DNA of 60,234 bases from a virus. A model generated the notes under the pieces. It saw only the letters and a list, made by a program, of their open reading frames with translations, was not told where the DNA came from and did no database searches. Of the stretch, positions 39,603-49,006 are shown piece after piece. The DNA lies in the IMG/VR virus record IMGVR_UViG_3300037961_004087, positions 1 through 60,234 of that record; one strand, 5' to 3'. The position numbers and the translations under genes were made by a program. How positions within the stretch are numbered: position 1 is the stretch's first letter; each line of letters begins with the position of its first letter.

Positions 39603-40606
39603 GAACAGTAATAGTAACAGGATGTGCAGGACTACTGGGTGCCCACTTTAGCCGACACCTTTTGAGTAAAGGTTATCGCGTTATTGGTATCGACGATTTG
39701 AGTGGTGGTTATAGTGACTACCTCCCGAAGTCAGACGATTTTGAGTTCTGGCCCATTGATCTTTCTGAAAAGTCCACGGTAAAGTCACTCTCTTATATCT
39801 TTTCAACTAATAAACCAGTAGCCTGTTTCCATTTTGCCGCCTATGCAGCGGAAGGATTGTCGCCCTTTATAAGGCACTATAACTATACAAATAACATTTT
39901 ATCAAGTGTTAATATTATTAATCAATGTATCGAGCATGATACGAAGATGATTTTTACATCTTCTATGGCTGTATACGGAGATCAAGATCCTCCGTTCACA
40001 GAAAATATGGGTCCAGCACCCATCGACCCCTACGGTGTTGCAAAGTATGCTACCGAACTCGACATCAAGATTGCTAACCAACAACACGGTCTTCAATACA
40101 CTATTGTTAGGCCACACAATATCGTTGGTATTTATCAGAATATCTGGGACAAATACCGAAACGTTGCAGGTATTTTTATTCGTCGCGTGCTCGCTGGCGA
40201 GCCGATGTTGATTTATGGTGATGGAGAACAAACTCGTGCGTTCTCAGACGTTAAGTATTACATGGAACCATTTGAAACCTTGGTTGATAGATGTCACGGT
40301 TACACATTTAATCTGGGTGCAGACAAAGCATACACCATCAACGAGCTTGCAGACACAGTTCAACGTGTTGCTAAAAAGCATGACTACAAAGCAGAGAAGA
40401 AGCATGTAGAGGGTCGTCACGAAGCTAAACATGCACACTGCGACCATACATTGGCAAAAGATCCCAGAAACCTTGGTTTTTATGATGGTACAGATCTTGA
40501 TAAACTGATTGACGAAATGTTCCACTGGGCCATGCGTCAACCAGAACGAGAGCAAAAGAAGATGGACTATGAAGTAGAAAAAGGAATATATGACTACTGG
40601 AAATAA
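39599..40606 (+). CDS. NAD-dependent sugar epimerase/dehydratase (extended SDR)
   Basis: 335 residues from the GTG at 39599. The Rossmann motif is VTGCAGLLGAHF (GxxGxxG-like with GLLG). The active-site Tyr-Lys is in PYGVAKYATELDIK and the Ser/Thr in FTSSMAVYGD. DGEQTRAFSDVKYY matches the UDP-glucose 4-epimerase group. It would change a nucleotide sugar used by the neighbouring transferases. The last 30 residues are charged and extended. It overlaps the gene before by four bases. Confidence 0.88.
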   Translation: MRTVIVTGCAGLLGAHFSRHLLSKGYRVIGIDDLSGGYSDYLPKSDDFEFWPIDLSEKSTVKSLSYIFSTNKPVACFHFAAYAAEGLSPFIRHYNYTNNILSSVNIINQCIEHDTKMIFTSSMAVYGDQDPPFTENMGPAPIDPYGVAKYATELDIKIANQQHGLQYTIVRPHNIVGIYQNIWDKYRNVAGIFIRRVLAGEPMLIYGDGEQTRAFSDVKYYMEPFETLVDRCHGYTFNLGADKAYTINELADTVQRVAKKHDYKAEKKHVEGRHEAKHAHCDHTLAKDPRNLGFYDGTDLDKLIDEMFHWAMRQPEREQKKMDYEVEKGIYDYWK

Positions 40607-41234
40607 GTTTGGATTTTTGTTACTTCCGGGTCCACACCTCAACGAAGTAGATTTATCTAAAATTAAAAACTCAATTGTTATATTTATTTCAAGAGCTATA
40701 AAAGCATTTGATGAGGTTTGCCCTAGTAACGAAAAGTATTTTGCTTGTGGTGACTTGCACACGGTGAAGCAAATCCTACCAGATGTTCGCAAAGTAGATA
40801 AAGACAAAGTATACCTTGCGTCTTGTACATCACAAAAAGAATTTGACGGACATTGCGTGTGGAGTATGGATATGGAAAATAGACTAAGCGATGTTGGTCA
40901 GTTGTCCGTAGATATGTTAGATAATGACCCAATCCCTTGGGGCTATGGCTCTGTTAACGATATGGGTTTTCCACTAGCTTTAAGGTTGGGGCTAAAAACC
41001 ATATTTCTAGCGGGTGCAAATCACGATACAGGAGGCCAGTTTTTTGATCCTAACTACAAAACAAGAGTAGGGCCAGATGCACAGGGTATTATTGACGGTA
41101 TAGGAAATTCATTTCATATTTACAGAGAATTCTTTGACCAACAAGGTGTTAAGGTTTATAATACTTGCACTTATAGTAAAGAGACAGCTTTTGAAAAGGT
41201 GAGTTTTGAAGAACTTAGCGATTATACCGGTTAG
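40590..41234 (+). CDS. DUF115/GT42-like protein of the glycan cassette
   Basis: 214 residues. GFLLLPGPHLNEVDLSKIKN starts the fold and GSVNDMGFPLALRLGLKTIF with LAGANHD forms the region that in DUF115 and CST-I-type sialyltransferases carries the active-site strand. It lies directly before the CMP-sugar synthetase, so transfer of a sialic acid-like sugar is plausible. Assignment is by motif resemblance only. It overlaps both neighbours. Confidence 0.55.
   Translation: MTTGNKFGFLLLPGPHLNEVDLSKIKNSIVIFISRAIKAFDEVCPSNEKYFACGDLHTVKQILPDVRKVDKDKVYLASCTSQKEFDGHCVWSMDMENRLSDVGQLSVDMLDNDPIPWGYGSVNDMGFPLALRLGLKTIFLAGANHDTGGQFFDPNYKTRVGPDAQGIIDGIGNSFHIYREFFDQQGVKVYNTCTYSKETAFEKVSFEELSDYTG
41134..41162 (+). 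promoter_or_regulatory. Candidate internal promoter before the CMP-sugar synthetase
   Basis: TTGACC (41134-41139), 17-base spacer, TATAAT (41157-41162). It lies in the 3' part of the preceding gene, 44 bases before the TTG start at 41206. It may be chance. Confidence 0.35.
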
Positions 41235-41892
41235 AAAAGGGAGTATTAGAGTAAAGAACAAGGGCGTAAGACCCTTTGCTGGATCTAGTCTTTTGGAAAT
41301 AAAGATAAAGCAATTGTTAGATTGTTCACTTATCCATGAAGTGATGGTTGGTACAAATGATCCAATAGCAAAAAGTATAGCTAAAAAGTACCCAGTAATT
41401 ATTGCTGATAGAAGCGAGAGGGTTTGTGATGAGAAACTGTCTACAGCAAATGATATGATATTTGATTTGGCTAGTAGGGCAGACTCATCCGTTACAAACA
41501 TTGTATGGGCACATTGCACAAATCCACTTATTGATGAGAAAATTTATGATGAAGCAATCGACATTTTTATCAAAGGACAGTCAATGACGATGTTCGATTC
41601 GTTAGTTTCCGCATCAGAACTACGCAGTCATGTTTGGCAAGATTATGAACCTCTTAACTTTAACCCATACGGTGATCGTCATCCATTAGCTTCAGAGCTT
41701 GAACCATACTGTTATCAGAACGGTGGTATTTTCATTCAACCCAGAAAACAAATGGTGGATAATAAATATTTCTACGGCCAAAACCCACACTTATTTTTAA
41801 TCGACGAATACGATGCAATTGACATAGATACACCAAAAGATTTTAAAATAGCTGAACTTTTATATGAGGACAAATATGGAAACGCAAGATAA
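41206..41892 (+). CDS. CMP-sugar synthetase, acylneuraminate cytidylyltransferase-like
   Basis: 228 residues. The N terminus LAIIPVRKGSIRVKNKGVRP is the NeuA-type nucleotide loop (usual IPARxGSxxxxxKN). NIVWAHCTNPLIDEKIYDEA and CYQNGGIFIQPRKQM follow the family order, and EYDAIDIDTPKDFKIAE is the usual metal-binding end. It would activate a nonulosonic acid with CTP. No NeuB or NeuC homologue is visible here, so the free sugar must come from the host or from outside the window. The start is the TTG at 41206. Confidence 0.85.
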   Translation: MKNLAIIPVRKGSIRVKNKGVRPFAGSSLLEIKIKQLLDCSLIHEVMVGTNDPIAKSIAKKYPVIIADRSERVCDEKLSTANDMIFDLASRADSSVTNIVWAHCTNPLIDEKIYDEAIDIFIKGQSMTMFDSLVSASELRSHVWQDYEPLNFNPYGDRHPLASELEPYCYQNGGIFIQPRKQMVDNKYFYGQNPHLFLIDEYDAIDIDTPKDFKIAELLYEDKYGNAR

Positions 41893-42244
41893 AACTTGGG
41901 GCAAAAATACGGTAATTCACAGTAGTGAAAATTCTATTGTTTGTTTTGCAGAAATAGATCCCGGTGGATTTTGTTCGGTTCATATTCATGAGGACAGGCA
42001 CAATTGGTTTCAGGTAGCAGAAGGTTCTGTTACCATCCATATATGGAATCATACCGATCAAGATGCAGAAGGTATACCAGCAAATTATGAACTAACGTCA
42101 GATAGTGATCCAATTTGCCTTGAGGCTGGAATACCACACCAATTTTACAGTGAAGAAGGGTGCAAGCTAGTTGAAGTTTATACGCCCGCATCTGACAGCC
42201 CTATTAATTTCGACGACATAATTAGACTGAGGTTAAATTTATGA
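41876..42244 (+). CDS. Cupin-fold protein
   Basis: 122 residues. The first cupin motif is VHIHEDRHNWFQVAEGSVTI and the second is LEAGIPHQFYSEEGCKLVEV, giving a His/Glu metal site. Small cupins in glycan loci are often sugar isomerases or epimerases, but a dioxygenase-like or binding role is also possible. The ATG at 41876 follows GAGG and overlaps the preceding gene. Confidence 0.8.
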   Translation: METQDKTWGKNTVIHSSENSIVCFAEIDPGGFCSVHIHEDRHNWFQVAEGSVTIHIWNHTDQDAEGIPANYELTSDSDPICLEAGIPHQFYSEEGCKLVEVYTPASDSPINFDDIIRLRLNL

Positions 42245-42831
42245 GTGTAGATCAATACTACAACATGGAGCTTGAGAGAGCAAGCGACATCAATGAGCAC
42301 CTTCCGGTTTTGCTAGAACTTGCAAATGATTGTGATACAATTGTAGAGCTAGGAACAAGGTGGGTGGTAAGTACATGGGCGTTTTTAAAATCTTCCGCAA
42401 CAAGAATTACAATGTGCGACTTAAAAGAGCCAGATGTTTGGCATGATAGTCCAGAAAATCCAAGCCCAACACCTTGTAAGCTAGAAGAAGTCATCCAGTC
42501 TGCACCCGACAAAGATGTTAATTTTATTAAGGGTAGTAGCCTAGATTTAGAGATTACAGATACAGACCTGCTTTTTATCGACACTTGGCACTGTTACGAT
42601 CAATTAAAAGCAGAATTGGACAAGCACGCTCACGCAGTAAATAAATATATTGTACTACACGATGTAGTGTTATTTAAATATGTTGGCGAAAACTTTTACG
42701 GTGATCAAACTCGTCAGTATGAAGGTCTGCAAAAAGCTGTAGATGAGTTCCTAGAAGAAAACAAGAACTGGTCTGTTCATCAATGGCATACAAACAATAA
42801 TGGATTGGGAGTGCTAAAAAGAAATGACTAA
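42241..42831 (+). CDS. Class I SAM-dependent methyltransferase
   Basis: 196 residues. Motif I is TIVELGTRWVVSTWAFLK, motif II region RITMCDLKEPDVW, and TDLLFIDTWHCYDQLKAELD with YIVLHDVVLF complete a Methyltransf_24/CmcI-like core. Such enzymes methylate hydroxyls of sugars or small molecules. It overlaps the cupin stop by four bases. Confidence 0.8.
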   Translation: MSVDQYYNMELERASDINEHLPVLLELANDCDTIVELGTRWVVSTWAFLKSSATRITMCDLKEPDVWHDSPENPSPTPCKLEEVIQSAPDKDVNFIKGSSLDLEITDTDLLFIDTWHCYDQLKAELDKHAHAVNKYIVLHDVVLFKYVGENFYGDQTRQYEGLQKAVDEFLEENKNWSVHQWHTNNNGLGVLKRND

Positions 42832-43573
42832 ATTACAACTGCCTGATGTAGCAATTTTTACTTTCTGTTGGGGTACAGAGCATGTAGAGAAGTCTCTTAG
42901 AGCCATGCTAATCGCAATGGATCAGGTAGATTTTAAGCGTAGCGTTCTAATTACTGATAGTGATAAAACTGATTTGTCGTTATTCGGTCAAGCTATTGAC
43001 AAACACAATATCGAAGTCTGTGATATGAGTGTCGATCTCAATAGCAATTTACAGAATGATGATAAGAATCGAAGCGGTTTCTGTGAATCATTCGTTCAAC
43101 AAACAAATAAATACATTTTGGATGATTTCTGTTTGAATGTTCAGCATGACTCGACTATAATAGATAGTACCAAGTGGGACAATCGTTTTTTGGATTACGA
43201 CTACATCGGTGCCCCTTGGCCCATGAACATTATTCAAGCAAGCGATATGGTTGCTGGACGCATACAAGAGATACCGAACGTTGTTGGCAACGGAGGGTTC
43301 TCTTTGAGAACACGTAAGTTTGTAGAAGAATCGGCAAAGCTAGGTTGGGAACATAAGAACGAAGACCTCAATATTTGTGTTTTCAATTATGACACAATGA
43401 CTTCAGCAGGAATCAAATTTGCACCACCTAGTTTAGCGGCTAAATTCTCAAAAGAACATCCAACGCCATATGGCATGTTTTCCAGATCGTTACTATTTAC
43501 ATACGAGTCGTTTGGATTTCATGGCGACTTTAACGTAGCTGGCATGGATTTTATTGAACATTACAATTTATAA
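42824..43573 (+). CDS. DUF5672-type glycosyltransferase-like protein
   Basis: 249 residues. DYDYIGAPWPM, VVGNGGFSLRTRKFVE, NEDLNICVFN and YESFGFHGDFN follow the DUF5672 pattern seen in glycan clusters and thought to be a GT-A-like transferase. It overlaps the methyltransferase gene by eight bases. A weak promoter-like TTGAAT-17-TATAAT lies inside it at 43133-43161. Confidence 0.82.
   Translation: MTKLQLPDVAIFTFCWGTEHVEKSLRAMLIAMDQVDFKRSVLITDSDKTDLSLFGQAIDKHNIEVCDMSVDLNSNLQNDDKNRSGFCESFVQQTNKYILDDFCLNVQHDSTIIDSTKWDNRFLDYDYIGAPWPMNIIQASDMVAGRIQEIPNVVGNGGFSLRTRKFVEESAKLGWEHKNEDLNICVFNYDTMTSAGIKFAPPSLAAKFSKEHPTPYGMFSRSLLFTYESFGFHGDFNVAGMDFIEHYNL
43133..43161 (+). promoter_or_regulatory. Weak candidate internal promoter
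   Basis: TTGAAT (43133-43138), 17-base spacer ending CTCGAC, TATAAT (43156-43161). Only four of six -35 bases match and it lies within a gene, so this is a low-confidence call. Confidence 0.2.
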
Positions 43574-43581
43574 GGAATAAA

Positions 43582-44211
43582 ATGAAGGTTTTAGACACTA
43601 GAGATGATTATCTAGACTATGTAAAAACACTGTTACCACAAAACCCAAAGGTTCTAGAAATTGGTGTTGAATATGGTCATTTTTCGGAAAAGATTTTGAA
43701 GGTTCTACAACCCTCAGAATTGCATTTGCTAGACCCTTGGGAGTGGAATCCCGGCAACGGGTTGGTGTATCAGGAGGGGCATATGACAGGAACCCCTACT
43801 GCACACAGTAATGTGACAATGCAAATCAATATAGAAAGAAAATATGAGGCACAGATCTCTGCGGGACAAATCTACGTTCATAGAGGTTACTCACATGAAC
43901 TAGTCGATACCTTTGATACAGCCTACTTTGACTTTATCTATTTAGACGGGTGTCATTTGTACGAGTCTGTCAAGAAAGATATTGAGGGTTACATCAAAAA
44001 AGTCCAGCCAGATGGTATTTTGGGTGGTCACGATTATATTAGTCAAGAAACAAAGTTTGTGCAACAAGGTGTCGAGTACACAAACCAACTTGGTTACGGT
44101 ATTAAACAAGCACTAGATGAATTTCTAGAGGTCAACCCTCAATTAGAATTGTGTGCGTTGGTCAGTAGTGACATGCCGTTTCCAGATTGGGCAATTAGGA
44201 GGAAAAGCTAA
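43582..44211 (+). CDS. Class I SAM-dependent methyltransferase
   Basis: 209 residues. NPKVLEIGVEYGHFSEKILK is the SAM loop; ELHLLDPWEWN and FDFIYLDGCHLYESVKKDIE followed by GGHDYISQETKFVQ match the Methyltransf_24 group. It starts after a short gap with AAGGAA and is adjacent to the next transferase gene. The acceptor is unknown. Confidence 0.82.
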   Translation: MKVLDTRDDYLDYVKTLLPQNPKVLEIGVEYGHFSEKILKVLQPSELHLLDPWEWNPGNGLVYQEGHMTGTPTAHSNVTMQINIERKYEAQISAGQIYVHRGYSHELVDTFDTAYFDFIYLDGCHLYESVKKDIEGYIKKVQPDGILGGHDYISQETKFVQQGVEYTNQLGYGIKQALDEFLEVNPQLELCALVSSDMPFPDWAIRRKS

Positions 44212-45278
44212 TGAAGGTTCTTTATATTGGATATTACAGAGAGCATAGTGATTGGTCGGAATCGGCTATAAATAATATGCTTGCTCTAGAAAAGGCTGGG
44301 TGCGATGTTGTCGCAAGGTGCATAGAATTCAGCAAGGGTGAAACACCTAATGAAATTAAACATCTAGAAAACAAAGACCTAGAAGGTGTGGAGTACTGTA
44401 TTCAACACGTATTCCCCCATCATATGATTGGAACTAATAAATTTAAAAAGAATGTCGGATATTTTTGTAATGAACATGTCGATATTCAACACTCTACTTG
44501 GGTAGAAAAACTTGAACTGATGGATGAGGTGTGGACACCGACTGGATCGGTAGGGGTCAAAATGCCTCACGCTGTTAGTCATGAAAAGTTTAGCAACAAT
44601 TATTCTGGCATGTCCGTCCCAGCACTAGACGCTACATTTAAATTTTATAATATAGTAAATACAAACTCGCTACCTAGTGTTATCAAGGCTTTCCATAGTG
44701 AATTTAGCACATTTGAGCCAGTCAACCTGATTTTACAAGTAGACTCATTTCAACAAGACCAAGAACTTCACAATACTCTAGAGTCTAAGATCACAGATAT
44801 AAAAACAGGACTAGGTTTACAACCAGATCCTAGAATGTACAAGAGAGACTTTATCTCCACCAGTTGGGCATCACCGTTAAGTAAATTTCAGTTACACGAC
44901 TATGCAGACTGTTACATTTCTAACAATAATCCATCTATCACTAGTCATGACATTGAAGCTGTGGCATTTGGAAATACACCTTTGGTAGCATCCTTAAATC
45001 CAATTGTTGACATTTTTGATTCTGTGCAAAAAATTAATAGTATTTATGTTTCAAAATCACGGTCAGAATCATCGTTGTTTAGAGATATGAATAACTCTCT
45101 AGACTTTTCAATTTCTGTGTGCGAAAGAGATTTGAGACAAAAAATGAGAGACACCTATGAAAAATGGAAACAAGATCCAATGACTTCTATAGAAAATAGA
45201 AAAAATGGAATCAATGCTGTTGCAGAACTATCTCTAGAAAAAACAGGAGAAAAAATGAAGGAGGCTTTAAGTGTTTAA
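44211..45278 (+). CDS. GT-B-like glycosyltransferase
   Basis: 355 residues. KVLYIGYYREHSDWSESAIN and NMLALEKAGCDVVARCIEF form the N-terminal Rossmann start. The C half has FQLHDYADCYISNNNPSITS and DIEAVAFGNTPLVASLNPIV, which replaces the usual E(x7)E donor motif with a weaker pattern. The family is likely GT4-like but diverged, so activity is uncertain. AGGAGG precedes the ATG. Confidence 0.65.
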   Translation: MKVLYIGYYREHSDWSESAINNMLALEKAGCDVVARCIEFSKGETPNEIKHLENKDLEGVEYCIQHVFPHHMIGTNKFKKNVGYFCNEHVDIQHSTWVEKLELMDEVWTPTGSVGVKMPHAVSHEKFSNNYSGMSVPALDATFKFYNIVNTNSLPSVIKAFHSEFSTFEPVNLILQVDSFQQDQELHNTLESKITDIKTGLGLQPDPRMYKRDFISTSWASPLSKFQLHDYADCYISNNNPSITSHDIEAVAFGNTPLVASLNPIVDIFDSVQKINSIYVSKSRSESSLFRDMNNSLDFSISVCERDLRQKMRDTYEKWKQDPMTSIENRKNGINAVAELSLEKTGEKMKEALSV

Positions 45279-46242
45279 AACTTTAAATATACTAGATTCT
45301 ACAAACACGGGGCGTAAAGAAAAACTAAATATCTTGACTTTTAATACTCATGAGAGATATCAAACTCAGCTATCTAAAACTGGGCACGACTTTTATTGTT
45401 TTAATTTTGATCAAGGCAAAGAATGGTTTTCTGAACACGCACCGATGCCAGAAAATCACTATCAGCTACCGAAAAACTCTGTTTACCCCGGAATTGTTTT
45501 TGATTTAATTCTAGTCCAAAGCAAATTTGGTCAGTTTCAAACGGCATCTAATATAAACTCAAAACTGCAACTACCAGTAGTGGTTTTAGAACATACTCTT
45601 CCGCACAAAAACTGGCCTCAAAACCATACGGATCAGTTCAGGTCAATGGTAGGTGAGAAAAATGTTTTTATCACAGAATACTCTAAAGGTAAGTGGGGTA
45701 TTCCGGGTGATGTAATTTATCATTCTGTTGATACAAATGTGTTTAAACCAGCGAGTGGCGAGTCAAAAGCACAGGTTCTGACTGTTGCTCACGACTTCAT
45801 CAATCGGGATTATGCTCTGAACTTTAAAGGGTGGGATCGGATTACTCAGGGGTTGAATAGGGTTGTTGTTGGAGAAACAGAGGGGTTATCTAAAGCAGCA
45901 GAATCTGTAGACGAGCTAGTAAAAGCGTATCAACAGTCTTTGGTATATATTAATCCAAGCACGCTCAGTCCTGTTCCTACGTCCATGCTAGAGGCTATGG
46001 CTTGCGGCTGTGCGGTCGTAACAACAGAAACGTGTGAGATTCCTAATTTTATTAAACACGGCGAGAATGGCTTTATGTCGAACGATGAGACAGAACTAAG
46101 GGGGTACATCGAGAAACTACTTGCCGATCCCGAACTTGCAATACACATTGGTAATAATGCAAGACAAACTATTAAAGAAAAGTTTTCAGAAGAACGATTT
46201 ATTAATGAATGGAACAAAATATTTTATGGAGTAGTAAAATGA
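45271..46242 (+). CDS. GT4-like glycosyltransferase
   Basis: 323 residues from the GTG at 45271, six bases after AGGAGG. The donor-site block SPVPTSMLEAMACGCAVVTT and HGENGFMSNDETELRGYIEK are typical of GT4. The N half is shorter than usual (LNILTFNTHERYQTQLSKTG). It overlaps the preceding gene by eight bases. Confidence 0.87.
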   Translation: MFKTLNILDSTNTGRKEKLNILTFNTHERYQTQLSKTGHDFYCFNFDQGKEWFSEHAPMPENHYQLPKNSVYPGIVFDLILVQSKFGQFQTASNINSKLQLPVVVLEHTLPHKNWPQNHTDQFRSMVGEKNVFITEYSKGKWGIPGDVIYHSVDTNVFKPASGESKAQVLTVAHDFINRDYALNFKGWDRITQGLNRVVVGETEGLSKAAESVDELVKAYQQSLVYINPSTLSPVPTSMLEAMACGCAVVTTETCEIPNFIKHGENGFMSNDETELRGYIEKLLADPELAIHIGNNARQTIKEKFSEERFINEWNKIFYGVVK

Positions 46243-46652
46243 AATTACAGGTTATTAAACCAAACCAAGAACCAATTAGCGGTTATGAGACAGTTGTATT
46301 GACAGACACTCTAGATCTTTCGCATGTTATAGCCAATTCTTGTGAAAGTGTTTTTTGTCCAGATATCTGCGACATGTTCCCAGCAGTGGACTTGGCTAAA
46401 GGTATTGAAGCGTTAGTTTCTAAAATGAGGATTGGTGCTAGTATTGTTTTAGGGGGTACAGACATTAGAGCTTTTAGTAAAAATGTTTCTAACGGACTTG
46501 TGCCACTGTTAGAAGCATCAAATATTATTGGTATCTGTCGTTCTATGACAACTCCAGATTCAATTATTCAGGTCTTTTCGTCTTTGGGTTTAAATATTGA
46601 ATCTGTAAATATAGACGGTATTCATTACGAAGTAAAAGCTAGGAGATCCTAA
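46239..46652 (+). CDS. Unknown small protein of the glycan cassette
   Basis: 137 residues from the ATG at 46239. SVFCPDICDMFPAVDLAKGI and MRIGASIVLGGTDIRAFSKN resemble the second half of a class I methyltransferase, but no SAM loop is present. It may be a truncated or inactive relative. It overlaps the transferase stop (ATGA). Confidence 0.55.
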   Translation: MKLQVIKPNQEPISGYETVVLTDTLDLSHVIANSCESVFCPDICDMFPAVDLAKGIEALVSKMRIGASIVLGGTDIRAFSKNVSNGLVPLLEASNIIGICRSMTTPDSIIQVFSSLGLNIESVNIDGIHYEVKARRS

Positions 46653-47389
46653 TGGATTGTGATGGTTGCGTATTCAACATTATGGACAACAACCCTCCGT
46701 CCAGTGGTGGTCCTTGGGCTGGAAACCAAATTGGGTGCAAGGCGGGTAGAATTGAAAAGTATATTGAAAGAGGTGAAGCTACACTTTCTTTAGGTAGAAA
46801 ATTCTATGAACTAAAGCGATTTTGCAATATGTACAGAGATGAGGATGGCGTAACCCCAGAGAAAGCAAGAAAGCAAGTAAAGCAAAATTTTGGGGTTGTT
46901 ATCGAAGATAGTTTGGATGCAAACACTTGGGAAGAACTTTTAGAGTTAGTAGACAGGGTTTTGCAGATTGACTATGATCCAGCACATATAAAAATCATTA
47001 TCTCTACAAATAGAAAGCGTGGAGTTAACAACGTATGCACCTTGGTCGATAAAATGCGGAAAACCTTTAGGCACTCAAGAGCAGTCTTTCACGAACACGA
47101 TGTACAAGATTTAAAGGAGTACGAAGATTTTTCTCAAATTACAAACGCTACCTATTTTGTAAACCTTAAAACTTGGAAGAATCCAAAATTTCAAAATGGA
47201 TTTTTACAAGATATTGATGAAAGAACTAATGACCAACTGATACCTATTGTTATAGAAAAATTCGATGGGTTCTACGTAGTTCTAAAACAAGCTGTCAACT
47301 CTTTATACTTAGATTTTTATGATTACGAAAAAACAGTAGAGGCTATTTATAAAATAGCTCAGGAGGGCGACAGTGGGAAAGCGGAATAA
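46652..47389 (+). CDS. Cys-motif protein of the glycan cassette, unknown
   Basis: 245 residues. The N terminus MDCDGCVFNIMDNNPPSSGG followed by QIGCKAGRIEKY forms a three-Cys cluster that recalls the one on the fused transferase at 29479. Later residues (IDYDPAHIKIIISTNRKRGV, INATYFVNLKTWKN-like pattern) resemble a GT-A core without a clear DxD. AGGAG precedes the ATG. Function is unassigned. Confidence 0.6.
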   Translation: MDCDGCVFNIMDNNPPSSGGPWAGNQIGCKAGRIEKYIERGEATLSLGRKFYELKRFCNMYRDEDGVTPEKARKQVKQNFGVVIEDSLDANTWEELLELVDRVLQIDYDPAHIKIIISTNRKRGVNNVCTLVDKMRKTFRHSRAVFHEHDVQDLKEYEDFSQITNATYFVNLKTWKNPKFQNGFLQDIDERTNDQLIPIVIEKFDGFYVVLKQAVNSLYLDFYDYEKTVEAIYKIAQEGDSGKAE

Positions 47390-48131
47390 CTCAACCTTCG
47401 TAGTCAGCCCCAAATCTAACGATAGCAATGGGAAAAGAGAAGAAAAAGTAACATTTATATTGCTTGCGGAAAACTATGGGTACAGAATGAAATCTTATGG
47501 ACCGCTTTCTTTGATAGATATACATGGTAAAACACTTTTAGAGCATCAAATTCAAGCAATCTCGTCAACATTTATAAATTTTGAGATTATTCTTTGCTCT
47601 GGATTTGAAACAAATAAAGTATACCATTTTATACAAAACAATTTTCCACCAAGTTTGCCAATCAGAATTGTAGAAAATCAAGTATATTACCATTCAAACT
47701 GCTGCGAAGGTTTAAGGCTTTGCATGAATAACACTATGAACGATAAGATAGTCGTATGCGGTGGCGGTGTATTACTAACAACGGACTATCTAAGGTCTTT
47801 AAATACTAGAAGATCTTCAATAATGTATCAGCTATCTGACAAGAAAGAAAATTTTGAAGTAGGTATAGTCAAAAATGAAGCCAATAGATTAGAAAATCTT
47901 TCACTCGCAGTTAGGGACAGAGTTTGGACTGAGCTATTGTATATAACTGGAACACCACTTGTGAAATCCTTTTACAATATGGTTTCTAAACCGGAACTAA
48001 AAAACAAATTCTTGTTTGAAGCAATAAATAATTGGAGGGGTAGAAAAAGTTTACACCTAGAAGAAAATGCAAATAACTCTATAATTAAAATAGACAATAT
48101 TAAAACACTGAAAAGGATCAAAAAGAAATGA
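47373..48131 (+). CDS. Sugar nucleotidyltransferase-like protein, divergent
   Basis: 252 residues from the GTG at 47373. TFILLAENYGYRMKSYGPLS and IHGKTLLEHQIQAISSTFIN match the nucleotidyltransferase start (usual LAAGxGxRxxxxxPK...GKxLL), but the key PK is replaced by GPLS. KIVVCGGGVLLTTDYLRSLN takes the position of the DxD strand with no Asp pair. It may be an inactive or altered relative. It overlaps the previous gene by 17 bases. Confidence 0.65.
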   Translation: MGKRNNSTFVVSPKSNDSNGKREEKVTFILLAENYGYRMKSYGPLSLIDIHGKTLLEHQIQAISSTFINFEIILCSGFETNKVYHFIQNNFPPSLPIRIVENQVYYHSNCCEGLRLCMNNTMNDKIVVCGGGVLLTTDYLRSLNTRRSSIMYQLSDKKENFEVGIVKNEANRLENLSLAVRDRVWTELLYITGTPLVKSFYNMVSKPELKNKFLFEAINNWRGRKSLHLEENANNSIIKIDNIKTLKRIKKK

Positions 48132-49006
48132 AATTATTAATTCACAATTACGCTGACCACAAATCTTCGGAACCTATATATCTTTATCAAGCACTTCAAT
48201 ATGCGAATATTGATGTTGCAATTTGGTCTGATCCAAACGCCAGTGCTTTTGATGTATTTGACAGGGCAAAGCCAGATGTGTTTATCACACACTATAGGTT
48301 TATCACTAATGACATTCTAACTTATTTGAATCAATCATCAAAAAATATAAGGTTGGTTGTTAATGTTACAGATGCCTCGGAAACACAACTAGATTCAATT
48401 AAATCCGTACTTCCTGAAAATTATTTGTTGTTCACTAATAGTTTTAATGGGCCAAGCGGTGTTGAAACCATTTACCCAGCAGCAGATATTTTCCAACAAC
48501 CGTCCAATGACTTTAATCTTCCCAACCTGAAAAAACTCAGCGTTGGTTTAATTTCTGATAAAAATTCCGATACATTACAGGAAATTGCTGGTAAAAATAG
48601 CGTTTACCATATACTATATATGGGCGAAGATAAGGACTATGCAGACTTTGATCTTAGAGCAGATGTTAGATCGTTAAAGAGAATTATGAAATTGTATGAG
48701 CAAATTCACTTGGTTGGAGATTCTAATCTGTGTACATCACAGCTATTCTTTGACTTGTGCTTGTTCTCTGATAATCTTAGGGTAACATCTACTGAGCAAG
48801 AAAAATTTAACAAAACCATGTCTAAGATATTTGATGATGTTTCAGATGTTGAAGATGTACAGAAAGAGATGAAGTCTCAAGTCAAATTAAAGCACACCCC
48901 GTTCCATAGAGCCGCTAGGTTGATGAAAATGTTAGGAGAAAAACGGGCTATGCAATCGTTAGAAACTATTAAATCTCAACTAGGCGAACTAATGAAGGAT
49001 CTCTAA
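48128..49006 (+). CDS. GT-B-like protein of the glycan cassette
   Basis: 292 residues. KLLIHNYADHKSSEPIYLYQ and ANIDVAIWSDPNASAFDVFD form a glycosyltransferase-like N-terminal domain, and YEQIHLVGDSNLCTSQLFFD recalls a donor-binding helix. The last 60 residues are helical. No E(x7)E motif is evident, so this is a tentative family call. It overlaps the previous stop (ATGA). Confidence 0.5.
   Translation: MKLLIHNYADHKSSEPIYLYQALQYANIDVAIWSDPNASAFDVFDRAKPDVFITHYRFITNDILTYLNQSSKNIRLVVNVTDASETQLDSIKSVLPENYLLFTNSFNGPSGVETIYPAADIFQQPSNDFNLPNLKKLSVGLISDKNSDTLQEIAGKNSVYHILYMGEDKDYADFDLRADVRSLKRIMKLYEQIHLVGDSNLCTSQLFFDLCLFSDNLRVTSTEQEKFNKTMSKIFDDVSDVEDVQKEMKSQVKLKHTPFHRAARLMKMLGEKRAMQSLETIKSQLGELMKDL

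Noticed and set aside
40244-40807. A 187-residue minus-strand frame with hydrophobic stretches.
   Set aside because: It lies opposite the epimerase and DUF115-like genes, has no clear ribosome site, and no other minus-strand gene occurs before 56595.
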